61,717 nt of DNA from SZUA-448 sp964602475 (GTDB lineage Bacteria; Bacillota; Clostridia; Lachnospirales; Lachnospiraceae): contig CAZRRN010000011.1 of the NCBI GenBank assembly GCA_964602475.1, forward strand, positions 1 to 61,717, in the 5' to 3' direction. Below the pieces are notes generated by a model. The model worked only from the letters and a program-made list of their open reading frames with translations, did not search any database and was not told where the DNA came from. Positions 34,903 through 43,343 of the stretch are shown here, one piece after another. The first letter of the stretch is position 1. The number at the start of each line of letters is the position of its first letter. Made by a program: the position numbers and the translations under genes.

Positions 34903-35982
34903 ATGAAAATGATACTACGCTGGTTCTACGGGAACGATGACAGTGTTTCATTAAAGCAGATAAGGCAGATTCCGGGCGTGAGCGGAGTCGCAACTGCCCT
35001 GTCGGATGTTAGTGTCGGTGAAATCTGGCCGCTTGAACGTCTTCAAAAAATGAAAAACGAGATCAATTCAGCCGGACTGGAAATTGAAGTCATTGAGAGC
35101 GTGAATATTCACGAGGATATTAAAAAAGGACTCTCAGGACGGGATATTTATATCGAAAATTACATCAAAACACTGGAAAATCTTTCAAAAATCGGAGTAA
35201 AATGCCTCTGTTATAATTTTATGCCGACAATTGACTGGGCTAGAAGCGATCTGGCTTATCCATTGCCTGATGGCAGCACTGCTATGTTATACCGGCATGA
35301 AGATGTACTGAGAATGAATCCGGCAGAGATGGCAGATCGTATGATAGAAAAGGCAAATGATTTTTCACTCCCCGGATGGGAACCGGAACGGTTATCTGCG
35401 ATGGCTGCGGATATGGAGTTTTATCAGTCTATGTCCACAGAAGAGTATTGGAAAAACATAAAATATTTTCTGGATGCTGTGATTCCTTATGCTGAAAAAT
35501 ATGATATAAAAATGGCGATTCATCCGGATGATCCGCCGTGGCCGCTTTATGGATTGCCAAAAGTGATTACCTGTGCAGAAAATATACGTACTTTTTTAAG
35601 CCTGAATACCAGTCCGTATAATGGGCTTACGTTGTGTTCCGGCTCTCTTGGTTCGGATCGGAATAATGATATTCCGGCGATTGTAAGGGAGTTTTCATCG
35701 CAGGGAAGGATTCATTTTGCTCATATCAGAAATATCAAACACAGTGATGATAAGGATTTTACCGAAGTTGCTCATTTAAGTGCATGCGGTGATCTTGATT
35801 TGTATGAGATTGTAAAAGCATATAGCGATACCGGATTTGAGGGATATATTCGACCGGATCATGGACGAATGATCTGGGGAGAACAGGCGAGACCTGGATA
35901 TGGATTATATGACAGAGCACTTGGAGCTGTGTATATCTTAGGACTTTGGGAAGCTTGCAAGAAGCAAAATAAAAGAAAATAG
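34903..35982 (+). CDS. uxuA: Mannonate dehydratase
   Basis: A 359-residue UxuA that dehydrates D-mannonate to 2-keto-3-deoxygluconate in glucuronate catabolism. Recognisable blocks are RWFYGNDDSVSLKQIRQIPG, IEVIESVNIHEDIKKG, LCYNFMPTIDWARSDL, MAIHPDDPPWPLYGLPKV, LCSGSLGSDRNNDIP and RPDHGRMIWGE, which include the metal-binding His, Cys and Asp. No uxaC or uxuB is adjacent in the window. The ribosome site is weak (GGGATGGG). The gene is probably controlled by the GntR regulator just downstream. Confidence 0.95.
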   Translation: MKMILRWFYGNDDSVSLKQIRQIPGVSGVATALSDVSVGEIWPLERLQKMKNEINSAGLEIEVIESVNIHEDIKKGLSGRDIYIENYIKTLENLSKIGVKCLCYNFMPTIDWARSDLAYPLPDGSTAMLYRHEDVLRMNPAEMADRMIEKANDFSLPGWEPERLSAMAADMEFYQSMSTEEYWKNIKYFLDAVIPYAEKYDIKMAIHPDDPPWPLYGLPKVITCAENIRTFLSLNTSPYNGLTLCSGSLGSDRNNDIPAIVREFSSQGRIHFAHIRNIKHSDDKDFTEVAHLSACGDLDLYEIVKAYSDTGFEGYIRPDHGRMIWGEQARPGYGLYDRALGAVYILGLWEACKKQNKRK

Positions 35983-36015
35983 TCTTTATTTTGTGAAGTT
36001 GCGGCAATAAAATAC

Positions 36016-36075
36016 TTGATTTTCTCTTTCAACTGGGCTAAAATATTATAAGTCGTGTATTAGTATACCATAATA
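36016..36075 (+). promoter_or_regulatory. gntR promoter with candidate auto-operator
   Basis: TTGATT (36016-36021) and TAAAAT (36039-36044) are 17 bp apart. GTGTATTAGTATACC (36055-36069) follows at the expected transcription start and resembles the sites near uxuA and the CUT1 transporter. Confidence 0.65.
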
Positions 36076-36103
36076 AGCGCGGCAGGCGATGGAGGAAAAG
36101 ATC

Positions 36104-36787
36104 ATGCAGGTTATTGAACGTAACCCAAAAGAAACCGCACGCGAATATGCAATGAGAGTAATCCGTCATAATATAATTACGCTGGCGCTTGCACCGGGAA
36201 GTATTATCAGTGAAAATGAGCTTGCAGGAGAGCTGGGAATCAGCAGAACTCCGGTTAGAGAAGCATTGATTGAGATTGGACGCACCAGTATGGTAGGTAC
36301 CTTTCCACAGCGTGGAAGCTGTATTTCGCTGATAGATTTTGAATTGGTGGAGGAGGCTGTTTTTCTTCGGATGGTGTTGGAAAAAGCAGTAGCTGAGCTT
36401 GCCTGTGATATGGCACAGGAGACGGATATTATCAAACTTGAAGAGAATGTCAAGCTTCAGGAGTTTTATTTAAGCAATTCATCGACAGAGCGCCTGATTG
36501 AACTGGATAATGAGTTTCATACCACGCTGTTTCGTATTTGCCACAAAGAACGTACTTTTGAGATGATGCAGAACATGCTGATTCATTTTGACCGTGTGCG
36601 TACTTTAAGCGTTGAAACGGTGAAGGATATAAAGATTATTTCGGATCATAAAGCAATTTTGGATGCGATACGAAAACGTGACAAGACTGCGGCAGTTGAT
36701 ATGATTGTCAAACATCTGAGCCGGTATAAGCTTGACCGAAAAGAAATTATGGAACGGTATCCGGAGTATTTCAAAAAAAGTAATTGA
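36104..36787 (+). CDS. GntR-family regulator with FCD domain
   Basis: A 227-residue repressor or activator. The winged helix is at residues 10-75 (GSIISENELAGELGISRTPVREALIEI) and the FCD effector domain follows (FHTTLFRICHKE, ISDHKAILDAIRKRDKTAA), with Asp and His residues that usually bind a metal and a carboxylate ligand. Members near uxuA bind uronates or their derivatives. Start 36104 has GGAGG 8 nt upstream. A terminator follows at 36802. Confidence 0.9.
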   Translation: MQVIERNPKETAREYAMRVIRHNIITLALAPGSIISENELAGELGISRTPVREALIEIGRTSMVGTFPQRGSCISLIDFELVEEAVFLRMVLEKAVAELACDMAQETDIIKLEENVKLQEFYLSNSSTERLIELDNEFHTTLFRICHKERTFEMMQNMLIHFDRVRTLSVETVKDIKIISDHKAILDAIRKRDKTAAVDMIVKHLSRYKLDRKEIMERYPEYFKKSN

Positions 36788-36801
36788 GAAATCATAGAAA
36801 G

Positions 36802-36830
36802 AGGAGTGACCAAGAGGTTACTCCTTTTTT
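36802..36830 (+). terminator. Terminator after the GntR gene
   Basis: AGGAGTGACC and GGTTACTCCT form a stem with one mismatch around an AAGA loop, followed by TTTTTT. Confidence 0.8.
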
Positions 36831-36998
36831 AATTTAAATACTTACTCTGTGATATGTGCAAAATGACTAAAACATGATTTATGAGTAATAAATAAGTTGT
36901 CAAATTAATTTAAAAAGAAATGATAGAAACTTAGTGATTTATAAAAATTAACTAATTATTTTTGCACATAGCAATAAGTGATTATAGAAAAGCAATTA

Positions 36999-37034
36999 TT
37001 GAATAGCAGTAGCGTGTATTCTAGTATACAATAC
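36999..37034 (+). promoter_or_regulatory. CUT1 transporter promoter with candidate GntR operator
   Basis: TTGAAT (36999-37004) and TAGTAT (37022-37027) are 17 bp apart. The near-palindrome GTATTCTAGTATACAATAC (37016-37034) covers the -10 box. The 320-bp gap also holds an AT-rich stretch (36840-36990) in which I see nothing definite. Confidence 0.65.
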
Positions 37035-37107
37035 AATCATGATATTGCAGACGAATACAGTCTGAAAGAACAACATGTAAATATACAGACAGGAAATGGG
37101 GAAATTT

Positions 37108-38064
37108 ATGAAAAAGAAAAGTAAAAATGTGGTCGTTTCCGGAATCAATGTCAAGCATGAAAGTCTGGGACGTCACATAGTCAAAAACTGGCAACTGTAT
37201 TTATTCTTTTTAATACCCATCATCTATTATCTTATATTCCGGTATATTCCCATGGCGGGGAATATTATTGCGTTTCGCCGCTACCGGGCAGGAAGCAGTC
37301 TGCTCGGAGATGAGTGGAGAGGTCTGACTTACTTTCGACAGTTTATTAAAGACAGGAGCTTTTGGAGAGCATTTGGTAATACGTTATCGCTAAACTTTCT
37401 ATATCTTGCGTTCCGTTTTCCTGCAACCATTATATTTGCTTTGTTATTGAATGAAATACGAAGCCTTAAATGGAAAAAATTTGTTCAGACAGTTTCTTAT
37501 CTTCCTCACTTTATTTCCATGGTTATTGTTGCAGGTATGATTCGTGAACTCTTATCAACAAATGGTCCAATCAATGCATTAATTCAGTATTTAGGAAATA
37601 ATAAAATTCTTTTCTTACAGCTTCATGAATGGTTTCCGACTATCTTTGTCGCTTCCGGTCTGTGGCAGGGTCTTGGCTGGGGAACAATACTGTACCTGGC
37701 AGCAATTGCAGGAATCAGCCCAAGTCTGTATGAAGCTGCAGTGGTTGACGGTGCAAATCGTTTTCAACGTGTGATTTATATTACTCTGCCATGCATTCTT
37801 CCGACGATTTCAACATTACTGATTTTGGATATCGGAGGTCTGGTCGGTTCAGGAAATTCATTCGAAAAAGTATTTCTGCTTTATAATTCCATGACATATG
37901 AGACTGCAGATATTGTTTCTACTTATGTATATCGAATGGGTGTACAGTCTGCTAATTTCAGTTATGCAACGGCGATAGGTTTATTCGAAGGTCTGATTAA
38001 CCTCGTGTTGTTGACTGCAGCCAACATCGGTTCTAAAAAGCTGACCGACAGTGGTCTCTGGTAA
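37108..38064 (+). CDS. CUT1 sugar ABC transporter permease (LplB type)
   Basis: A 318-residue permease with six helices. LYLFFLIPIIYYLIFRYIPM and the coupling EAA loop YEAAVVDGANRFQRVIYITLP are typical of LplB-type permeases for oligosaccharides such as aldouronates. Start 37108 has GGGGA upstream; an in-frame ATG at 37096 includes that site. It heads a three-gene operon without its own ATPase, so a shared MsmK-like ATPase encoded elsewhere is likely. Confidence 0.92.
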   Translation: MKKKSKNVVVSGINVKHESLGRHIVKNWQLYLFFLIPIIYYLIFRYIPMAGNIIAFRRYRAGSSLLGDEWRGLTYFRQFIKDRSFWRAFGNTLSLNFLYLAFRFPATIIFALLLNEIRSLKWKKFVQTVSYLPHFISMVIVAGMIRELLSTNGPINALIQYLGNNKILFLQLHEWFPTIFVASGLWQGLGWGTILYLAAIAGISPSLYEAAVVDGANRFQRVIYITLPCILPTISTLLILDIGGLVGSGNSFEKVFLLYNSMTYETADIVSTYVYRMGVQSANFSYATAIGLFEGLINLVLLTAANIGSKKLTDSGLW

Positions 38065-38107
38065 TTATATAGACATGAATAATCAGCTGAATGAATGGAG
38101 AGGTAAA

Positions 38108-39007
38108 ATGAAAAAGAATAAATCGGCTAATAAAATGAAGTTATCGACGAGCTATAAGGTATTTCTGGTCATTAATACAATAATTATGATTGTTATTTCC
38201 GCTTTTACACTTTATCCGTTTCTGTATCTGGTAGCGCAGTCATTTTCATCGGAATCTGCGATTGTGCAGGGTATGGTAAAGCTGTGGCCGGTAGATTTTA
38301 ACCTGACAACCTATAAGTCCGTGCTGGCTAAGGGAGATTTCCAGAGGTATTATCTGAATACAGTTCTTTATGCGGTATTTGGAACATTTTTTTCACTGAT
38401 TACGACAGCGATGCTTGCTTATCCTTTGTCAAAGTCAAAGTTGCGGCTGAACAAAATAATTGCTCCTTTTATTATTTTTACAATGTACTTTGGCGGCGGA
38501 ATGATTCCGAACTATGTTCTGATATCGAGACTTGGTATGCGTAATACTCCGTTTGCATTTGTACTTCCGTCACTGATCGGCACCTACTATGTACTGCTGA
38601 TGAGATCGTTCTTTGTCAGTGTTCCGTCGGAGCTTGAAGAAGCAGGAGAAATAGACGGATTAAATAAATTCGGTGTGTTTTTTCGAATTGTACTTCCACT
38701 TTCAAAACCGATTGTGTCAACGATGGTGCTTTTTTATGCATCAGGATACTGGAGTAACTGGTATAACGCATTTATGTACTTGCAGGAAAATAAAAAGCTG
38801 TGGCCGGTTGCTTACTATCTGAAGACAATTATCACAGGTGCATCAACATCTGCCGATCCACAGGCGGCCGGAGCTGAGACGTCACAAATTGCCGCCAATA
38901 TCAAGTCCTGTTCGATGGTATTGATGGTTCTGCCGATTATATGTGTATATCCTTTCATTCAGAAGTATTTTGTACAGGGCATGATGCTTGGCGGAGTGAA
39001 GGAATAA
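38108..39007 (+). CDS. CUT1 sugar ABC transporter permease (YtcP/LplC type)
   Basis: A 299-residue partner permease. TLYPFLYLVAQSFSS near the N-terminus, YPLSKSKL, the EAA loop LEEAGEIDGLNKFGVFFRIVLP and the C-terminal VLPIICVYPFIQKYFVQGMMLGGVK fit the LplC/YtcP family. Start 38108 follows GGAGAGG; the frame is open upstream into lplB. Confidence 0.92.
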   Translation: MKKNKSANKMKLSTSYKVFLVINTIIMIVISAFTLYPFLYLVAQSFSSESAIVQGMVKLWPVDFNLTTYKSVLAKGDFQRYYLNTVLYAVFGTFFSLITTAMLAYPLSKSKLRLNKIIAPFIIFTMYFGGGMIPNYVLISRLGMRNTPFAFVLPSLIGTYYVLLMRSFFVSVPSELEEAGEIDGLNKFGVFFRIVLPLSKPIVSTMVLFYASGYWSNWYNAFMYLQENKKLWPVAYYLKTIITGASTSADPQAAGAETSQIAANIKSCSMVLMVLPIICVYPFIQKYFVQGMMLGGVKE

Positions 39008-39017
39008 TAACGGTATC

Positions 39018-39044
39018 ACCTTTCCACCATTTAAGGTGGAAGGT
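39018..39044 (+). other. Intercistronic stem-loop before the binding-protein gene
   Basis: ACCTTTCCACC and GGTGGAAGGT pair with one bulged base around ATTTAA. No T run follows, so it is not a terminator. Such hairpins often protect the downstream transcript and raise binding-protein levels over permeases. Confidence 0.6.
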
Positions 39045-39076
39045 AATATAGACAAATATGAAAAGGGGGAAACACA

Positions 39077-40837
39077 ATGAAAATGAAACGTTTTTTAAGC
39101 CTTCTGCTGATTGCGGTGATGGTAGTATCTCTTGCAGCCTGCGGAAACAACGGAAGTTCTGATCCGACTACTGCTCCGACTTCAGGAGGGAGCAATAATA
39201 CGGCGTCGACATCAACACCGACCCCGGAACCGGAACTTGATTACACCTATGGTTACGACACAACCTTTTATTCAAAAGAGCCGGTAACCTACACAATGTA
39301 TTTCAGCGATGCAAGCTGGTATCCGTTGACCGAACAGTGGTTAACTGAAGGTGTTTTTGCAGAAATTGCAAAGAGAACCAATGTAACTCTTGATGTTACT
39401 TCAATCGACAGCGGAAGTTACAGTGACAGTATTAAGCTCAGCATTAATGCTGGTGAGTCAAAGTACATTATACCGAAGGTTTATGATGAATCAGCCTATG
39501 TAGATGGCGGTGCAGTTGTTGCAGTATCCGATTATGTACAGTACATGCCGAACTTTACTCATTTCTATGAGACCTACAATCTGGAAGCTGATGTAAATAC
39601 AATCGTTCGTGCCAACGGTAAGTTTTATCGTCTTCCCGGTATGCATGAGATGGCAATGCAGGATTACACTCTGCTGTTCCGTGATGATATTTTCAAAGCA
39701 GCCGGTTACGACATCTCAACACTTGAGAATGACTGGACATGGGAAGAGCTGTATGACATCCTTGTAGGTGTTAAGGCTTATATGGTATCCAAGGGCTTAT
39801 GTACTGAAAGCTCATATATCTGGTCCGATCTGTGGTGTGGTTCTGAATCAGGACAGGGCAACGGTGGTAACCTTCTGAAGCTTATGGGTGCATCTTATGG
39901 CGTTCCTTCCGGTTGGGCAATCGGAAATGCGATTGAGTTTGATACCGAAAAAGATGAATTCTATCTTGCATCGACCTCAGAAGATTACAAAGAATTTATT
40001 ACTATGGCAAATAAATTTGTTGCCGGTGGAATTCTTGATCCTGAAACCTTTACTCAGGATGATACAACAGCCTGCAATAAGTTCTATCGTGGAGAATCTG
40101 TTCTGATCAGCATTAACAGAGGACAGCTTACAACATGGACCAACGGTCTGAATGAAAACCTTGGTGAAGGAAATTATGAACTTTATTACAGTGTATCTCC
40201 GATGGGAACTAAGGCTTATACTGCAGAGAACTCTCGACTTGAAAATGGTGTTATGATTTCTTCAAACGCACTGAAGGATCTTGGCGAAGAGGATTTCATT
40301 AAAATGATGAGATTTGTAGACTGGTTATGGTATTCTGATGAAGCATACGACTTAATTAAATGGGGCGTTGAAGGCGAGCACTATACTTATGTAACCGACG
40401 CAACCACTGGGAATCAGGTTAAGCAGCTTACAGAGGGTTGGTATTGTGGTGGTCTTGGAATCGGTCAGACAGATGATTCTCAGAAGGATCTTCGTCTTAC
40501 CTATGGATATGCAGGAGGAAACTTCTGGTATGGACATACACTTGCACAGGTTAGCGATAACTTTGCACCGGTTATTCAGGATTACTGTAACAGACTGACT
40601 CAGTATAGAAAAACAAAGCCGCTCAATCCGACCTATACTCTTACTGAGGATGAGAATGAACAGATGAATCTGTGGAGAACTCCGTTGATTGATAATATCA
40701 ATACATGGACACTTCGCTTTGTAGTAGGACAGTCCAATATCAGTACTGACTGGGATACTTACGTTAACAGCTGTACTGACCTGAACAGTGAAGCATATCT
40801 TGAACTGATTAATACTGCATATAAGAGAAGTAAATAA
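39077..40837 (+). CDS. Extracellular solute-binding lipoprotein of the CUT1 transporter
   Basis: A 586-residue sugar-binding protein of the LplA type. The signal peptide ends in the lipobox SLAACG, and a Thr/Pro/Ser-rich linker runs to about residue 55. The remainder is a large two-lobed binding protein with many aromatic residues (for example WTWEELYDILVG, MMRFVDWLWYSDEAYDL). Start 39077 has GGGGG upstream. Gene order and promoter motif suggest it captures uronic-acid-bearing oligosaccharides, but the ligand is inferred. Confidence 0.92.
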   Translation: MKMKRFLSLLLIAVMVVSLAACGNNGSSDPTTAPTSGGSNNTASTSTPTPEPELDYTYGYDTTFYSKEPVTYTMYFSDASWYPLTEQWLTEGVFAEIAKRTNVTLDVTSIDSGSYSDSIKLSINAGESKYIIPKVYDESAYVDGGAVVAVSDYVQYMPNFTHFYETYNLEADVNTIVRANGKFYRLPGMHEMAMQDYTLLFRDDIFKAAGYDISTLENDWTWEELYDILVGVKAYMVSKGLCTESSYIWSDLWCGSESGQGNGGNLLKLMGASYGVPSGWAIGNAIEFDTEKDEFYLASTSEDYKEFITMANKFVAGGILDPETFTQDDTTACNKFYRGESVLISINRGQLTTWTNGLNENLGEGNYELYYSVSPMGTKAYTAENSRLENGVMISSNALKDLGEEDFIKMMRFVDWLWYSDEAYDLIKWGVEGEHYTYVTDATTGNQVKQLTEGWYCGGLGIGQTDDSQKDLRLTYGYAGGNFWYGHTLAQVSDNFAPVIQDYCNRLTQYRKTKPLNPTYTLTEDENEQMNLWRTPLIDNINTWTLRFVVGQSNISTDWDTYVNSCTDLNSEAYLELINTAYKRSK

Positions 40838-40852
40838 TTCTGAATTAAAGAA

Positions 40853-40892
40853 AGTCCCAAAGATCAGTTTCTGGTCTGCGGGGCTTTTTTTA
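40853..40892 (+). terminator. Terminator of the CUT1 operon
   Basis: An outer stem AGTCCC/GGGGCT and an inner stem GATCAG/CTGGTC (with G-U pairs) are followed by TTTTTTT. Confidence 0.8.
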
Positions 40893-40912
40893 TTTCAAAA
40901 AGTGAGACTCGG

Positions 40913-41749
40913 TTACTCTGCAGAAATAAGGGTATAAAGTGCAGAATAATTAATTGTATTTTGGGGAGTGATACTCTGAAGCTCCTCTGTTGTAAGACAG
41001 CATTTTTTACCTAAGGAGGAGAGCTCGAGAAAATAGTTCTTTGCAGCGGTGGAAAGTAGCAGAGTTTTTGCAGTTAGCAGATAAGGAGAAGCGGAAAACT
41101 TGACCGTGTTTAGATCTTGGTCTGTCTGAATACGAAGAAGAAGTCCATAACCGCTTTGTACCGTATAGCAATCAAGATCGTTCAATGTATCGTATTCTGC
41201 AGAACTGTTGTAGGTTCGGCAGTTGACTTCACCGTCCGTTACTGCGATATTAAGCAACTGTTCGGTTCCGTTGGTTTGTAATATTACCTGAACGATAGCG
41301 CCGTTAACGGAAATTGTTGCATTTTCGGTTACAATATCATAGGAGGAACAGGAAGATGCTTCTTGAAGTTCATTAATCAACATGCCGTTGCAGAGAGTGA
41401 TTTTGATTGCTTTACTTTCAGTGCTTCCGGATGCTTCAAGGATTGCTTTTGTTTCGGCATCCATCATAAGAAACCGGTTATTATCCATTTGCAGCTTAAG
41501 ACAGCTTTCAGAAGAAAGATCAAAAACATCGCCAAAACGACAATACATATTTTCATAAGCCACAATGGGTTTTGTTCCGGCTCGCTCAATACTTGCATTT
41601 CCGGAAAGCTCTGTAATCAGAACGGTACGGTAGTCTGAGTCCTTCATCAATCCCATCAGAAGGACAACAGCAAGTATCAGCAGTAAAATACTTCCGGCGG
41701 CCGGAATCAGCAGATACAGTGTTTTCTTTATTATTTTTTTAGGTTTCAT
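40913..41749 (-). CDS. FecR-like membrane-anchored protein
   Basis: A 278-residue protein with one N-terminal helix (about 10-33) and an extracytoplasmic part resembling the FecR domain: TELSGNASIERAGTKPIVAYENMYCRFGDVFDLSSESCLKL, IVTENATISVNGAIVQVIL and NIAVTDGEVNCRTY. FecR proteins often regulate ECF sigma factors, but no sigma-factor gene is adjacent. Six Cys residues in the outer part are notable. Function unknown. Confidence 0.7.
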   Translation of the reverse strand: MKPKKIIKKTLYLLIPAAGSILLLILAVVLLMGLMKDSDYRTVLITELSGNASIERAGTKPIVAYENMYCRFGDVFDLSSESCLKLQMDNNRFLMMDAETKAILEASGSTESKAIKITLCNGMLINELQEASSCSSYDIVTENATISVNGAIVQVILQTNGTEQLLNIAVTDGEVNCRTYNSSAEYDTLNDLDCYTVQSGYGLLLRIQTDQDLNTVKFSASPYLLTAKTLLLSTAAKNYFLELSSLGKKCCLTTEELQSITPQNTINYSALYTLISAE

Positions 41750-41799
41750 TGTCTGATCTCCGGAAAATAATATAATTAAATCAATAATATAATTATTTG

Positions 41800-41828
41800 A
41801 TTATAATACGAACAAATAGAAAAGACAA
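41800..41828 (-). promoter_or_regulatory. Promoter of the FecR-like gene
   Basis: On the minus strand TTGTCT (complement of 41823-41828) and TATAAT (complement of 41800-41805) are 17 bp apart. Confidence 0.7.
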
Positions 41829-41898
41829 GAAATAATGTATTTTACAGCAGGAATCCCTGTTTCAGATGATACTATTTGTAGTGATGGGAATATTAAGC

Positions 41899-41927
41899 TT
41901 GCAGTAAGCTTGAAAAACAAATATAAT
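41899..41927 (+). promoter_or_regulatory. Promoter of trkA-trkH
   Basis: TTGCAG (41899-41904) and TATAAT (41922-41927) are separated by 17 bp, about 45 bp before the trkA start. Confidence 0.7.
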
Positions 41928-41971
41928 AAATGTAATTAAGTTTGAAATGGCGTATTTATCTGGAGGATGTT

Positions 41972-43333
41972 GTGAAGATCATCATAGTGGGCTGTGGAAA
42001 AGTCGGAACTGCACTGGTAGAGCAACTTAACAAAGAAGGGCATGATATTATTCTGATAGATCAGGATAAGAGTATAGTTGATGCTTTAATTGACAAATAT
42101 GATGTCATGGGAATGGTAGGGAATGGAGCAAGCTATCATGTTCAGCTGGAGGCAGGCTGTGCGGATGCGGATCTTCTGATTGCAGTAACCGAATCGGATG
42201 AGCTGAACTTACTATGCTGCCTGATTGCTAAAAAGTCCGGGAATTGTCACACCATCGCACGGGTTCGTAATCCTGAGTACAGTCAGGATGTTAATTCAAT
42301 TAAGGCAGAGCTTGGACTAGCTATGATTATTAATCCGGAATATGCAGCAGCAATGGAAATTGCCAGAGTGCTTCGCTTTCCGTCGGCAATCAAGGTTGAT
42401 ACCTTTGCAAAAGGTCGTGTAGAAATGCTGAAATTCAAAATCGAACCGGGTTCCATGCTGCACGGAATGCGATTAATGGATATGCAGAAGAAGTTGAACT
42501 GTAATGTTCTTGTCTGTGCAGTAGAGCATGGGGAAGAAGTTATTATACCAAACGGTACATTCGAATTGCAGGAAAAGGATATTATTTCAATTGTGGCATC
42601 TCCAAAAAAAGCGGGCGAATTTTTTAAGAAGATCGGAGTAGTAACCAATCAGGTACGAAGTGCACTGATTGTCGGAGGCGGAGATATTACTTATTATCTT
42701 GTAGAAGAATTACTTACGATGGGTATTTCCGTCACAATTATTGAAAAGGATAAAGAACGTTGTGATTTTATCAGCGGAAAGCTACCGAAAGCAACCGTGA
42801 TACACGGAGACGGAAGTGATCAGAATCTTCTGGAAGAAGAAGGACTGTTAAGTACGGAAGCCTTTCTTGCGCTGACAAATCTGGATGAGGAAAACATTCT
42901 GCTGGCATTATATGCGAAGAGCCAGACTAATGCAAAGATTGTAACAAAAGTGAATAGGATCACCTTTGATGAGGTAATAGAAAGCCTTGAGCTTGGAAGT
43001 ATCGTGTATCCGAAGTTCGTTACAGCGGAAAATATCATCCGGTATGTACGTGCAATGCAGAATTCCATTGGAATCAATATCGAAACCCTGTACAAACTGA
43101 TTGAAGGAAAAGCAGAAGCTCTGGAATTTCTGATACAAAAGGGTTCTCCAATCATTGGAATCCCGCTGGAACATCTTCATTTGAAGAACAATATGCTGAT
43201 TTGCTGTATCAATCACGGTGGAAAAATTATTACTCCGGGTGGACAGGATGTTATTCATGAACTGGATACAGTAATTGTTGTAACAACGGAAACCGGGTTA
43301 AAAGACATCTCGGATATTCTGAGAGAAGAGTAA
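41972..43333 (+). CDS. trkA: Trk potassium uptake regulator TrkA
   Basis: A 453-residue cytoplasmic NAD-binding subunit of the Trk K+ channel, with two Rossmann/TrkA-C pairs. The first nucleotide motif is IIIVGCGKVGTALVEQL with DQD at strand end; the second is SALIVGGGDITYYLVEEL. GTG at 41972 follows GGAGG by 5 nt and is the start. It is followed 10 bp later by trkH, giving a complete system. Confidence 0.95.
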   Translation: MKIIIVGCGKVGTALVEQLNKEGHDIILIDQDKSIVDALIDKYDVMGMVGNGASYHVQLEAGCADADLLIAVTESDELNLLCCLIAKKSGNCHTIARVRNPEYSQDVNSIKAELGLAMIINPEYAAAMEIARVLRFPSAIKVDTFAKGRVEMLKFKIEPGSMLHGMRLMDMQKKLNCNVLVCAVEHGEEVIIPNGTFELQEKDIISIVASPKKAGEFFKKIGVVTNQVRSALIVGGGDITYYLVEELLTMGISVTIIEKDKERCDFISGKLPKATVIHGDGSDQNLLEEEGLLSTEAFLALTNLDEENILLALYAKSQTNAKIVTKVNRITFDEVIESLELGSIVYPKFVTAENIIRYVRAMQNSIGINIETLYKLIEGKAEALEFLIQKGSPIIGIPLEHLHLKNNMLICCINHGGKIITPGGQDVIHELDTVIVVTTETGLKDISDILREE

Positions 43334-43343
43334 GGGCTGAATC

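Noticed and set aside
36060..36100. Possible R1 copy before the GntR gene (GCGCGGCAGGCGATGGAGG)
   Set aside because: Only a few bases match, no hairpin arm is complete, and it can be explained as an ordinary ribosome site.
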